Numbered from the stretch's first letter, positions 47,557 through 57,812 are shown. The stretch: 58,146 nt of DNA from Candidatus Thorarchaeota archaeon (GCA_016839445.1 JAEOUG010000154.1:1-58146), one strand, 5' to 3'. The notes: generated from the sequence alone by a model not told the origin. Made by a program: numbers and translations.

Positions 47557-48789
47557 TCAGAGCGTGTTCTCAAACAGCTGAGCCGCTGTCTTGAAGGCCT
47601 CTTCCGCATTCTCGCCCGTCTCGCATGAAGTTTCGATGAACGCAACAGGGTGAAGCTTGTCGTCTGTTCCTAGCTTCTTCGCTAGTTCTTCTGCCATCTT
47701 GAAGCCTTCTTCCTGCGAGACCGGTTCTTCACCTGACTCGTCGCCGAGTAGCGGTTCGCGGCGCAGGTCGAGCTTGTTCCCCACTATGACGATAGGGGGC
47801 ATGACTTCACTCATTGCACTGAACTCTCTCAGCCAGAAGTCGATGCTCTCGAAGCTCCATCTGTCAGACACTGCATACACGATTAGGAGAACGTGGGCGT
47901 TCTCGTAGAAGTCCTTCCTTGACACCTTCGTCTTGACTGCAAGGTCAAACGACCAGACATTGATGTTGATTCTGTGATTCTTGAGGTCGAACACTTTAGC
48001 AAAGATGTGCTTGGAAACCTCCCCGGACTCCTGATTGACAACTATCGGAGCAATCTCCGCCTTCGCCTGAAGTGATTTCTTGCCCACACCTTGCTCTCCC
48101 AAGAGAAGCGCTTTGCATGAGGCAAGCGGCTTGATCTGATGTGCTGGAGTGACTTGCTCTTCTGATGCCACTTCTGAGTCTGGTACCGGAGGCTCTTCTT
48201 CAATGGTTTCGGCGACAATGATTACTTCTTCGACTGCTTCTTCAGGTTCGGGTTCTGGCTCCGGGGCCTTCGGCTCGGCTTCAGCTGTCCGGGCATAGGT
48301 GTTCCCAGAGGCGCTGATAACCTCTCTTCCTGCGAGCTGGATGGAAATCTTCGCTTTCTCTGGTGCTTGGTGCTCTTCCTTTCCAGTGGCTGCCATGAAG
48401 GAGTCACTCATGGATTCCACAGCCTTGAGAGCGTCTGCAATATCATCGAAGTCATCGGAGGAGATTGTCCCTTTCTCGTCAGCGCTTACTCCAGGGCTCT
48501 TGACGAATTGCGCCGCCTTCTCAACCTTCGGGGCGGGCTCTGGCTCAGCGGGTGGCATTGGAGCTGCTCTCTCTGCTTTTGGAGTTGGCTCAGGTTCGAC
48601 TAGCACCTTCCTTGCCTTGGGTAAGCCTATCCGATTGAGGACATCTTCCAGAACTCCAGGTGCGAGCCTCTTCCCTAGGTACCTGAGGTACTTCTGAAGT
48701 TCAATTGAGACGTCATCAAAGGACTTGTCTCTGAGTGAGATCTTCTTCTTGACAACTCCTTTGTCACGTACCTCTACATAGGTTGGCAT
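47557..48789 (-). CDS. Ras/Rab-like small GTPase domain protein with long N-terminal extension
   Basis: CKALLLGEQGVGKKSLQAK (P-loop), HVLLIVYAVSDRWSFESIDFWLREF, VIVGNKLDLRRE (G4), IETSCETGEN (G5); acidic, Pro-rich linker. Confidence 0.87.
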   Translation of the reverse strand: MPTYVEVRDKGVVKKKISLRDKSFDDVSIELQKYLRYLGKRLAPGVLEDVLNRIGLPKARKVLVEPEPTPKAERAAPMPPAEPEPAPKVEKAAQFVKSPGVSADEKGTISSDDFDDIADALKAVESMSDSFMAATGKEEHQAPEKAKISIQLAGREVISASGNTYARTAEAEPKAPEPEPEPEEAVEEVIIVAETIEEEPPVPDSEVASEEQVTPAHQIKPLASCKALLLGEQGVGKKSLQAKAEIAPIVVNQESGEVSKHIFAKVFDLKNHRININVWSFDLAVKTKVSRKDFYENAHVLLIVYAVSDRWSFESIDFWLREFSAMSEVMPPIVIVGNKLDLRREPLLGDESGEEPVSQEEGFKMAEELAKKLGTDDKLHPVAFIETSCETGENAEEAFKTAAQLFENTL

Positions 48790-48962
48790 CAGGGTCAGAG
48801 AGATTGTGGTTCCCGGGATTATCAGATTGGCCCATCTCCTACAGCCAGACGGGGTCTGGATTTCACCAGCTGTCTTAACTGTTTTTGCTAGATAAGGATT
48901 GATGGGAGGATTAGTAGAAAAGATTATGTCTGACTACTAGGTGTTCAAGTCAGGTTCTGACA

Positions 48963-49523
48963 ATGGCAGATGTGGATTTCACGAAGTATATCGAAGTGAT
49001 ACGGGATTGGCCAGAGCCCGGAAAGGCCGTGTGTGACATTAGTGTGTTGCTTGAACATCCGCAGGTCTTCCATGAAGCTGTCGTGAAGCTAGCGAAGCCT
49101 CTTGTGGAACTCCGGCCAAACAAGGTTATTGGGATTGAGCAGAGAGGCCTGGCTCTGGGAAGCGCCATCGCATACTACCTCGGGTGTGGTATTGTGCCCG
49201 CCCGGTCAATCTTCCATATCCCGGAGGACTATCATCGTGAATACGAGCTATTGCCTACCAGCAGATTCGTGGACCGACGGCTGGCCATAGTATCAGAGTC
49301 AATTGATGAAGGTGATAGAGTGGCCATAGTTGACGACTGGCTCACGCAGGGAACTTCCGTGCTGGCTATCATGAAGCTGGTTGAACGTTTGAACGCACAT
49401 GTTGTTGGTGTCGCATGTGTGATCAACAATCTGAGTGAAACAAGACGGAAGCTCCTCGGACGCCCCGAGATACACTCCCTTGTAGAGAACTGGGAAGTAG
49501 ACATACTACAGCCCGGTGACTGA
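48963..49523 (+). CDS. Adenine phosphoribosyltransferase-like PRTase
   Basis: DFTKYIEVIRDWPEPGKAVCDISVLLEHP, VIGIEQRGLALGSAIAYYL, VAIVDDWLTQGTSV. Confidence 0.8.
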   Translation: MADVDFTKYIEVIRDWPEPGKAVCDISVLLEHPQVFHEAVVKLAKPLVELRPNKVIGIEQRGLALGSAIAYYLGCGIVPARSIFHIPEDYHREYELLPTSRFVDRRLAIVSESIDEGDRVAIVDDWLTQGTSVLAIMKLVERLNAHVVGVACVINNLSETRRKLLGRPEIHSLVENWEVDILQPGD

Positions 49524-49538
49524 TTGAAGAAAGAGTAG

Positions 49539-49559
49539 GACCGGGCTGATGGCCCGGTC
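49539..49559. terminator. Hairpin between convergent genes (GACCGGGC-tgatg-GCCCGGTC)
   Basis: 8-bp perfect arms between stops at 49523 (+) and 49570 (-). Confidence 0.5.
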
Positions 49560-49569
49560 ATCGGAACTC

Positions 49570-51315
49570 CTAGTCTGTTTGGTCTCGTAGCTCTCTTCTG
49601 AGAACCTTGCCTACCTGTGATTTGGGTAGAGTTTCCACAAACTCGACGTGTGTCGGGACTTTGTACACTGACATCTTCTCCTTGCAGAAGGATCTGATGT
49701 CCTCTACCGATGTGGTCTTGCCTGGTTCGAGGACAATGAATGCCTTCACCGTTTCGCCTCTAGTTTCGTCAGGAATGCCAATCACCGCAGCTTCGCGGAC
49801 ATCAGGATGCTCGAAGAGAACTTCCTCCACCTCATTTGGCCAGACCTTGTATCCACTGGCGTTGATGAGGTCCTTCTTACGATCAACGATGTAGGTCCAG
49901 CCCTCTTCGTCCATCTTGGCGATGTCGCCAGTGAAGAGCCATCTGTCCTTTGTAAGGACATCTGATGTCTCGTCTGGACGATTGTGGTAACCCATCATGA
50001 CCTGCGGTCCCTTGACTGCTAGCTCTCCAACCTCTCCGTAGGGAAGGTCCTTCTTCCTAGTTTCGAGGTCGACTATCTTGCAGTCAGTGCTTGGAAACGG
50101 AAGCCCGATAGATCCTATCTTTCGCTTGTCTTTGTCTAGCGGATTGGCGTGAGTGACTGGCGATGCCTCGCTCAGACCATATCCCTCGATGATGATGGAG
50201 TCTGTTGCTTCCTCAAACTTCCTGGTGACTTCAGCTGGGAGCGCCATAGCCCCTGCAATTGACAACTTAAGCGAGGTGATGTCGTACTTGGCGATATCTG
50301 GATGACTGTACATCGAGATTGCCAGTGTAGCGACAATGGGGAAGAAGGTTGGCCTCAGTTTGTCAACCAGCTCTAGGACGTGCTTGATGTCTCTGGCATT
50401 GGGGACAAGGATAATCTTGGAGCCCCATGATATGGCCAGGTTCATTGACACTGTCTGTCCAAATATGTGCTGCATGGGTAGTGCCGCCACGAATGACTCC
50501 TTTCCTCTCTCGGCCATCCATTCCATCCAGGCTCCACACTGAGCACAGTTTGCCTTGAGATTGTCATGTGTCAGCATGGCTGCCTTAGGGATGCCAGTCG
50601 TTCCACCAGTGAACTGGTAGACTGCTATGTCTTTGGAAGGATTGACTGAAACAGAGGGAGGCACTGGGGCTCCCATTGCCATGAAGTCCTTCCATTGCAG
50701 GTCTCCTTCTCTGAGTGCCGGAACCTCCTTCATCTCCTTTCTGTAGACTAAGAGTGGCGCGAGAACCTGCTTCATCTTGGACATTGGATCCCAAGCAGCA
50801 GTGATTATGACATTCTTCAAGCTGCTTTCCTGTCGCACTGCTTCGACTACTGCATAGAAGAAATTCAGGGCGACAATGGTTTCAGCCCCTGTGTCCTGCA
50901 GATAGACGCGAAGCTCCTTCGGCTTTGCCAGCGGATTTACAGGAGTGACTGATGCGCCGCACTTCAGAGCGCCGAAATAGCTGATGATGAACTGCGGGCA
51001 GTTGGGGAGCATTATGGCAACAGTGTCCCCTTTCTTCACACCCAGTTTGGTGAAGGCATCAGCTGCTTTGTTCACCATCTCTCCAAGTTCACTGTACGTC
51101 ATCTCTACGCCCTCGTAGTAGAGGGCTACGTTCTCTGGGTACTCCTCACACGCCTTGTCGAGTTGCTCCCAGAGAGGTCCTTCAGGAATAGAGATTTCTT
51201 TCGGCGTACCGCCGACGTAGTTCTTATACCATGGTCGATCCACTTTCACATCTCCTCTCTCTCTCACGTAATGAGTAGCGGAATAAGCTAGGTTTCGATA
51301 AGCCTCATTTATCAT
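49570..51315 (-). CDS. Long-chain acyl-CoA synthetase / AMP-dependent ligase
   Basis: YQFTGGTTGIPKAAMLTHDNL, GYGLSEASPVTHAN, LFTGDIAKMDEEGWTYIVDRKKDLINASGYKVWPNEVEEVL, PKSQVGKVLRREL. Confidence 0.95.
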   Translation of the reverse strand: MINEAYRNLAYSATHYVRERGDVKVDRPWYKNYVGGTPKEISIPEGPLWEQLDKACEEYPENVALYYEGVEMTYSELGEMVNKAADAFTKLGVKKGDTVAIMLPNCPQFIISYFGALKCGASVTPVNPLAKPKELRVYLQDTGAETIVALNFFYAVVEAVRQESSLKNVIITAAWDPMSKMKQVLAPLLVYRKEMKEVPALREGDLQWKDFMAMGAPVPPSVSVNPSKDIAVYQFTGGTTGIPKAAMLTHDNLKANCAQCGAWMEWMAERGKESFVAALPMQHIFGQTVSMNLAISWGSKIILVPNARDIKHVLELVDKLRPTFFPIVATLAISMYSHPDIAKYDITSLKLSIAGAMALPAEVTRKFEEATDSIIIEGYGLSEASPVTHANPLDKDKRKIGSIGLPFPSTDCKIVDLETRKKDLPYGEVGELAVKGPQVMMGYHNRPDETSDVLTKDRWLFTGDIAKMDEEGWTYIVDRKKDLINASGYKVWPNEVEEVLFEHPDVREAAVIGIPDETRGETVKAFIVLEPGKTTSVEDIRSFCKEKMSVYKVPTHVEFVETLPKSQVGKVLRRELRDQTD

Positions 51316-51342
51316 TTGCGATGCAATTCGCCTGGCAGGCGC

Positions 51343-52533
51343 TCACAGGTGCAACGCACTTCGGAGGCAGACGAGAAGTGTGCGCGCGACCAGCCTCTTC
51401 ACATCCAGTTCTTGGTCTGAGGTTTCCGACATGGCTTCGGACACCATCTCCTGAATTCTTCCATCACGGCTGCCGATCTCAAAGAGAAGGTCTGTGTAGC
51501 TGCTGGTGAATATTCTCTGTGCTAGGAGCTGCTGTTCGAATTCGTGACCGAAGTCGGAATACCACAGCCGGTCATAGATTCCTGCAGTTGTAGGGTCATC
51601 ATGCTCTATGGCCTTCGTGATGACTCCTGCCGCATACCGAGCCGCCTTCATGGCATATCCTATTCCTCCTCCTGTGAGAGGACTGACCATGCCCGCCGAA
51701 TCCCCCACGAGGAGGCACCTCCCCTTGGTCGTATGCGAGATTGGTCCTCCTGTAGGTACCAGTGCTCCCCTCGCACGAGACAAGTCTGGTGAGTCGGGAA
51801 GCAACCGGCTTCTCTTGAGATATCTGACGAAGCTATCAAACATCCTAGGGAGCCCTTCAGCATGAGTCCCCACAATCCCTAGACCCACGTTGATGGTCTC
51901 TCTCTTCGGGAAAATCCAGCCGTACCCAGGGAGCCCACCCAGGTTTGCGAAGAAGTGATAGTGAAGGTCTTCTGTGTACCTACCAAGAATGTCTTCGGTA
52001 GGGGCGGGAATCTCCGCGACACGACATGCAGTGATGGCGCTGGGGTCCCATCTTCTGTGCAGGTCTGCCTTCCTGGCCACTATGCTATTGGCTCCGTCGG
52101 CACCCACGATGAACCTGGAGTCCAATGTGCTTCCGTCTGAGAGCGATACCGTGACGTGGTCGTCTTTGAAGAGCACATCTTTGACTCTCTTGCCCAGAAG
52201 GGGATTTGCCCCTGCCTCAATCGCGAACTCGTGGAGAACGTGATCGAAATCGGTTCTCAGTGCAAGGGCCATGTCCACTCTACCTTTCAGCACAATCATC
52301 CTGTTTGGAGAATGGAGTACTCCCACTCTGGCCACCCCCTGTAGGAATTCCTTCTGCCGAGCTGCCAGATACGGGAATTCTCTCATGATACTCTCTGAGA
52401 AGCCGCCTCCGCAGGGCTTGTCCCTGGGGAATGTGTCCCTATCAATCAGAACAACACTGAGTCCTCTCCTTGCCAAGTACCTAGCTGTTGTGGAACCCCC
52501 CGGGCCTGATCCGACAACAGCCACATCATACAA
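51343..52533 (-). CDS. Geranylgeranyl reductase-family FAD-dependent oxidoreductase
   Basis: VAVVGSGPGGSTTARYLARRGLSVVLIDRDTFPRDKPCGGGFSE, VGADGANSIVARK, GYGWIFPKRETINVGLG, LLVGDSAGMVSPLTGGGIGYAMKAA. Confidence 0.92.
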   Translation of the reverse strand: MYDVAVVGSGPGGSTTARYLARRGLSVVLIDRDTFPRDKPCGGGFSESIMREFPYLAARQKEFLQGVARVGVLHSPNRMIVLKGRVDMALALRTDFDHVLHEFAIEAGANPLLGKRVKDVLFKDDHVTVSLSDGSTLDSRFIVGADGANSIVARKADLHRRWDPSAITACRVAEIPAPTEDILGRYTEDLHYHFFANLGGLPGYGWIFPKRETINVGLGIVGTHAEGLPRMFDSFVRYLKRSRLLPDSPDLSRARGALVPTGGPISHTTKGRCLLVGDSAGMVSPLTGGGIGYAMKAARYAAGVITKAIEHDDPTTAGIYDRLWYSDFGHEFEQQLLAQRIFTSSYTDLLFEIGSRDGRIQEMVSEAMSETSDQELDVKRLVARTLLVCLRSALHL

Positions 52534-52635
52534 GATGTCCTCAACCTCGCTGCGAGGGAATCGGCTATCCCTATTAACGCTAGCCCTCTGTCTGCGAACA
52601 GCTTATGTAGAGCGCAGTGAACCCCACAGTGACGC

Positions 52636-54225
52636 ATGATGAGCTCACTGATTCAAGCACGCAGGCGACTGAGAATGCGAATCCGCGAGAATGCGGAGTT
52701 CGACAAGTACGCCCACCTCTTTGTGACCCTACTCCTGGCTGCTAACATGCTGCTCATCATGTATGCATTGGTTTCAGTTACAGGCCGAATGAGTCTGAGC
52801 GGAGTGGGCCTCATTGACTCGATTCCGATAGCTCTGTACATCCTACCGCTAATGATCTTCTTGCCGATCATGATCAGAGCTTTCTATCGAGAGCGCACGG
52901 CTGCCTGGAACTTTGTGTTCCTGTTGATATGCACGGTCTTCTTCAGCCTCTTGTCGCAGTTGGTCCGCGGCTTTGTAGTATTCCTTGTGCTGAATGCTTT
53001 TGCCGCTGTTCTGCTCTTTGTCATGGGGCGGTTCAGACCTAAGGGTAGTCTCAGGAAGGCCGGCAAGAAGGGTCTACTCTACGTTGTGCTCCTAAACATG
53101 CTCGGGCTGACTTTCCCAATATCAACTGTCATCATGGGTCAGACGCCGATAGTTGGAGTGGTCGTTACACAGCCAGGTGAGGTTACTCTTGAGATACCCT
53201 TGGCCTCTTTCGACTTCCCGTACGCCAACGTGACTCCGGATTCCGGGCTCCTTGACGACCTTGTGAGTTTTGATTTCTCCCTCGACCTACACGCTCAGGA
53301 AGGGAATCTGTCATCGTGGCAGCGTCTGGAAGACTGGTTGATTGCGCTCAATTCAACTTCTATACAATACACAGTCACGCTCACAGCACCTGGTTACGCA
53401 CTGACTGGGGAAGTCCAGTCTCTTGCCTCCACCGAGAGCCTTCTACAGGTCTACAGTAATCATAGCCAATCGCTTGCTGAGCTCGATGCTCTACTCACCT
53501 CTCAAGGAATCACGAACCTCCCTTCTGTTGTCCTGTTCGACATGACGCTGCCGAGAGGTCATTGGCAGAAGCTGATGCTGCATACTCGTTCTCTGGATCT
53601 CTCAGGTTTCTCAGGGCTAATGAGGAAGTCCCTATTCGCGGTGACTCCTCTGGCAATTCAAGATGCAGCCCTCGATCTCTCCGAGCAAGCTGACGCTCTA
53701 GGCCTGTCCTCCGGTGTCCTGGTTGAGCCTTTTGTAGTGGATGACTTGCTGGACGGTGACACGGTATCAATGCGGCTCTGTGGTCAGACGGTGAATACGC
53801 TCCAGCTCTGGGACAGGATTGAGGTTCTCTGCAGTAGAACGAGGTTCTCGTATGAGATGCTGGGGGACGTCGGGGAGTACATGGCCGCGTCCTTTGCCAG
53901 CTCAGTTGCGAGGCTAGGAAACAGCTGGTCAATGAGGATGAGTGAGGTCGGCAACAGAAGCGACATCTCAGGAAGGATGGATCCCATCTACAACTCCATG
54001 GACTCTCTTACGAGGGACATCGCCCTCTCCTTCGGCTCTGGAGTTGGTGGAATCACGTTGGGCTCTCTTCAGTCTCTCTTGATGTCATTTGGCTCGGGTT
54101 CAATCGAGACTCTGAGAACCAGCATAGATGCTGTCACAAGCGCGACGGCGACCTACACCTTCAGAATCTACGCTTTTCGCGCGGTCTTCGCAGCCATCGA
54201 CTCCTTTGACTTCTTGATGGTGTGA
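52636..54225 (+). CDS. Predicted membrane protein with large ectodomain
   Basis: Several N-terminal TMs then a soluble region; no family recognised. Confidence 0.65.
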   Translation: MMSSLIQARRRLRMRIRENAEFDKYAHLFVTLLLAANMLLIMYALVSVTGRMSLSGVGLIDSIPIALYILPLMIFLPIMIRAFYRERTAAWNFVFLLICTVFFSLLSQLVRGFVVFLVLNAFAAVLLFVMGRFRPKGSLRKAGKKGLLYVVLLNMLGLTFPISTVIMGQTPIVGVVVTQPGEVTLEIPLASFDFPYANVTPDSGLLDDLVSFDFSLDLHAQEGNLSSWQRLEDWLIALNSTSIQYTVTLTAPGYALTGEVQSLASTESLLQVYSNHSQSLAELDALLTSQGITNLPSVVLFDMTLPRGHWQKLMLHTRSLDLSGFSGLMRKSLFAVTPLAIQDAALDLSEQADALGLSSGVLVEPFVVDDLLDGDTVSMRLCGQTVNTLQLWDRIEVLCSRTRFSYEMLGDVGEYMAASFASSVARLGNSWSMRMSEVGNRSDISGRMDPIYNSMDSLTRDIALSFGSGVGGITLGSLQSLLMSFGSGSIETLRTSIDAVTSATATYTFRIYAFRAVFAAIDSFDFLMV

Positions 54226-54271
54226 GACGGAGCCAGGTTCTAGAACAGTTAAATAGGGGCACTTCAGTACC

Positions 54272-54640
54272 GTGAGTCTGGGAGTGATGAATGTGGGTAA
54301 GACAGAGATACTTTGTCCTCACTGTAATCAAGAGAGATTCAAGATTGAAACCGACAAGAAGACTGAGCAGTTCAAGAAGATGAACGGTGGTATCTATCAC
54401 CGACCGCTTCTGACCCGGGCTACCGAAACACAGTGGCATGAGGATCCCAACAGAGGTTTGGGCGTACAGTGCAAATGTGGAAGGCATTTCTTTCTGACTG
54501 ATTTCGGAAACCCTGGGGTGCAGTACAACATACATACCAGCTTGCCAGATGGTCAGACAATTGCCGTCTATTGTGGCAAGTGCGGCAGGTCTTTTGTGAG
54601 TCCCGACCTCCAGTGTCCAACATGTGGAAACCAGCTCTGA
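54272..54640 (+). CDS. Zinc-ribbon protein
   Basis: ILCPHCNQ...VQCKCGRHF...VYCGKCGRSFVSPDLQCPTCGNQL; start may be 54287. Confidence 0.7.
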   Translation: MSLGVMNVGKTEILCPHCNQERFKIETDKKTEQFKKMNGGIYHRPLLTRATETQWHEDPNRGLGVQCKCGRHFFLTDFGNPGVQYNIHTSLPDGQTIAVYCGKCGRSFVSPDLQCPTCGNQL

Positions 54641-54649
54641 GGTGATATC

Positions 54650-55708
54650 ATGACTGAAGAAACACTATACGAAGGAAGCGAACAGGACGCGATTCTTGAC
54701 GTTCTCCGCCATGTTGTCAACAAGGCCTTTGAAGGCTACTTGATGGAAGAACCGACCTTTGAGCTCGTTCCAGTTGAGCTGAAACTCGAGGAGTTCTGTG
54801 ACATTGGGGACGGCTACAACTACGGGGGGAGGAGCCTTGCGGGAGCCATGATTAGTGCTGCATCAACTGCCTACGCTCGCTCAAAGAAGGGTAAGGAGAA
54901 GTGGGCTTCATGGATTCTGACGAATCTGAGGTTTGCAGACGCACCCTCTGATCTGAATATGGTCTTTCAGGGCGGCTTCGTCACCGACACCGTCTTTGCG
55001 TTCAACGCTATCAGCATGGGTAGTATCCTTGACTTCATGATTCCACGCGGATTCGGCACCACAATAGTGAACGGCAAGCCCGCTTTTGTACGGGGCTCAG
55101 TGGCGGGAGACGCTGAAGGCTCTCCATCTGGATCTCCTTTCATAGCCGTATATGAGACCCAGTCTGCCTACACCGGATCAAAGATGAACCAACTAATCTC
55201 GCAGATTCCCCCCTACACGACGTTCTCGACTCGTGGACGCTTCGGAGGAACGACATACGCTTCCTCAATCCCACCGATGCTCATGATGTCTCCAAGACAG
55301 GGGAGAACGATCATTTCTCTGCAGATTAGCCCGTACGGTGACAAGTCTGAGACCGCCGCCTTCAGGATGCCTGGTGAGAAGAGCGCTTGGACACTTGAAG
55401 TGGCAGTGCCCAATCCGCACAACCTACGACAGGCACGTCTAGTCATGGAGGAAGCCGCCAGAGTCCCTGAAGAGACCTTGGTTACAGAAGAGGTGACAGG
55501 TGAGATTCTTGGAGGCGTCGACGCTCTTCTGGCTCTTGAAGTGGCGCGACAGAGGTACAGACCTGATAGCGACCCGTTTGGAATGACGGACGTTGTGCGG
55601 TCAGGTCCTGTTGTTCATGAGGTTCTCGGCCAGCTTCGGTCAGAGTTTCCGTCGTATGAGATGAACGTATACGAGCTCCTGAAGGGCAACTGCTTGAAGA
55701 AGCTCTAG
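54650..55708 (+). CDS. Uncharacterised protein (352 aa), adjacent to zinc-ribbon gene
   Basis: Long ORF 9 bp after the upstream stop; no family recognised. Confidence 0.7.
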   Translation: MTEETLYEGSEQDAILDVLRHVVNKAFEGYLMEEPTFELVPVELKLEEFCDIGDGYNYGGRSLAGAMISAASTAYARSKKGKEKWASWILTNLRFADAPSDLNMVFQGGFVTDTVFAFNAISMGSILDFMIPRGFGTTIVNGKPAFVRGSVAGDAEGSPSGSPFIAVYETQSAYTGSKMNQLISQIPPYTTFSTRGRFGGTTYASSIPPMLMMSPRQGRTIISLQISPYGDKSETAAFRMPGEKSAWTLEVAVPNPHNLRQARLVMEEAARVPEETLVTEEVTGEILGGVDALLALEVARQRYRPDSDPFGMTDVVRSGPVVHEVLGQLRSEFPSYEMNVYELLKGNCLKKL

Positions 55709-55713
55709 GGTAT

Positions 55714-55738
55714 TTGGGGAGCACTATGTGCTCTCCAA
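55714..55738. terminator. Hairpin between convergent genes
   Basis: ttggggagcac-tat-gtgctctccaa, 11-bp stem with one G-T wobble. Confidence 0.5.
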
Positions 55739-55780
55739 CCCATCTATTTCCCGTTCTACTGAGTTGAAGCAAGCAGGGCT

Positions 55781-56695
55781 CTACTTCACCGGTCTAAGGT
55801 AGACTTCGAAGACTCCGGTCCAGATATCGCTGCTGGCCTCCGATTTGACAAGGACGTTCCCTCCGAAGTTGATGCCAACAGGTCTGGCCTTCACCTTCTT
55901 CCAGACATCCGCAAAGAATAGAGAATGCAAGTTGGTCTGGAAATCCTCGGTCACTCCAGTTATCATGGTGTCAATGTACGCAGCATCTATTCCCTGAGGC
56001 GAGAGGTCAACGGTTGTGCGAAAGAGCCTCTCTTCGCTTAGAGCGCCCTCTTTCTTGTCGAATTGATAACCTATACCCCCAACTAGATAGAACTCGCCCT
56101 GGGGAACCTTGGGTTCACTGCCCACTACAATGATCTTGTTGCCTGAGAGGAGGATGTACTCAGGTGCAGCTACGTTGAACGGGATTGCAGCCGCCTCCAC
56201 GGACACCTCATCCATCTTGAGGTCTTTGGCGAGGAATTCGTTGAGAGTCCTCACATCTCTGTCGAATCTGAAGTGGTCGAATTCACCGATGTACAGAACA
56301 TTCTTTGCCTTTCTCAGTATGACGTCAATGATTCGTTGAGCCTTCTTCAGAAACTCGATTCTGTCCTTCTTGAGGCTCAGAACCTTTCCAGCCGAGATGA
56401 TGACACGGCAGTAGTCCAGTGTCTTGATATTGGAGATGAGCGTCCTGCTCAAGTACGTCTTGTCGTCATCCTCCAGGAATCCTTCTTCGGATGAGATGTC
56501 CTGAGGTATCGGATTCCCTATGTACACCTGTACACTCCTCTTGCTCTTCTTAGGTTTGAAGAAGATGCCAATATCGAGTCCGCCATGAGGAATGTCTGTG
56601 AGTTGTCTTACGAAAGCTCCTTCGGGGACAATCTCTCTGGCTTGGGCTTTGGCGTAAACCTGAGTATATCTGGCAAAAAGGTCTGTCCTGGACAT
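55781..56695 (-). CDS. Uncharacterised protein (304 aa)
   Basis: Long ORF with good coding character; no family recognised. Confidence 0.7.
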   Translation of the reverse strand: MSRTDLFARYTQVYAKAQAREIVPEGAFVRQLTDIPHGGLDIGIFFKPKKSKRSVQVYIGNPIPQDISSEEGFLEDDDKTYLSRTLISNIKTLDYCRVIISAGKVLSLKKDRIEFLKKAQRIIDVILRKAKNVLYIGEFDHFRFDRDVRTLNEFLAKDLKMDEVSVEAAAIPFNVAAPEYILLSGNKIIVVGSEPKVPQGEFYLVGGIGYQFDKKEGALSEERLFRTTVDLSPQGIDAAYIDTMITGVTEDFQTNLHSLFFADVWKKVKARPVGINFGGNVLVKSEASSDIWTGVFEVYLRPVK

Positions 56696-56813
56696 TCTAT
56701 CTCCCGCAAGCGTGTATTAGCCCCACCATCGTCTATTATCTCTTGGGGTGGTTTCCTCCTCATGCCACAACCTATATAGGAACCATGACTCAGCACGACC
56801 CTCGGTGCCAGAC

Positions 56814-57092
56814 ATGGAGCGGAACAAATCAGGACCCGTGTTGGTCATCATAGGAGCTTTTGCATTCATCATATCGCTTTTCGTTCTGCTTCCCTTGAAC
56901 TACATTCTTTCTCTTCTCTCGATGTTCGGTTCCGTCGTGCTCATCGGAATCGGAGTTGCCTTCGCGAAGGGAGTTGACAAGACGCTTGACCCGCCCCGTG
57001 AGGAATGCTACTACTGCAATGGATCAGGGAAGGTGGAAGGCGAGACTTGCCCCAGGTGTGGAGGTACCGGGCTTGCTAGGCCAGATGACTAG
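56814..57092 (+). CDS. Two-TM protein with DnaJ-type CxxCxGxG zinc-finger-like tail
   Basis: CYYCNGSGKVEGETCPRCGGTG; start shortened from 56748 to MERNKSG. Confidence 0.7.
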   Translation: MERNKSGPVLVIIGAFAFIISLFVLLPLNYILSLLSMFGSVVLIGIGVAFAKGVDKTLDPPREECYYCNGSGKVEGETCPRCGGTGLARPDD

Positions 57093-57119
57093 GCTTACTC
57101 CAATCCGGAGCGAGGTGTC

Positions 57120-57812
57120 TTGGTAGGGACCATAGTTGTCGCACATCGTGGGGCATCTGACAGGGCCCCCGAGAATACACTGCTGGCGTTCGAAGAGGCA
57201 ATACAGCTCGGAGCCCAGATGTTCGAGTTGGATGTTCATGAAACGCTTGACAATCAGCTTGTCTGCATTCATGACTATGATGTGAGCAGAACCACTGATG
57301 GGGCCGGCCTTGTTTCAGAGATGACTCTTGCTGAGCTTCTTGAGCTCGACGCCGGCGAGGGGCAAAGAATACCCCTGTTGAGAGAGGCTCTGGAGCTGGC
57401 AAAAGGCAGGGCGCAGGTCAATATCGAGCTGAAAGGGCTGGATATTGAGTCTGCTGTGTGTCGGCTGCTGTCAGAGCTGGAGATGACCTCTGAAGTGATT
57501 GTATCTTCATTCCTTCATGAGGCACTTCTCTCCGTCCGTTCGGAGAGCGAGTCCATAAAGACAGCAGTACTCTTCAGTCATAGGCTCGAGAATCCGGTCT
57601 CTTATGCCTTGGGCCTCTCAGCCAATGCTATCAATCCTCATCACGAGTTGGTGGACTCCAATCTCGTGCTCGCTGCACAGGAGAACGCCCTTGAGATCTA
57701 TCCTTGGACTGTGAATGATAGGTCTCTGATGGAGCTGTTGGCGAGAATGGGTGTGACCGGGATCATAACAGACGATTCGGCTCTCTGTATAGAGGTCGTT
57801 AGAGGAATCTAG
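57120..57812 (+). CDS. Glycerophosphodiester phosphodiesterase family protein
   Basis: VAHRGASDRAPENTLLAFEEAIQLGAQMFELDVHETLDNQLVCIHDYDVSRTTDGAG; TTG start. Confidence 0.92.
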   Translation: MVGTIVVAHRGASDRAPENTLLAFEEAIQLGAQMFELDVHETLDNQLVCIHDYDVSRTTDGAGLVSEMTLAELLELDAGEGQRIPLLREALELAKGRAQVNIELKGLDIESAVCRLLSELEMTSEVIVSSFLHEALLSVRSESESIKTAVLFSHRLENPVSYALGLSANAINPHHELVDSNLVLAAQENALEIYPWTVNDRSLMELLARMGVTGIITDDSALCIEVVRGI

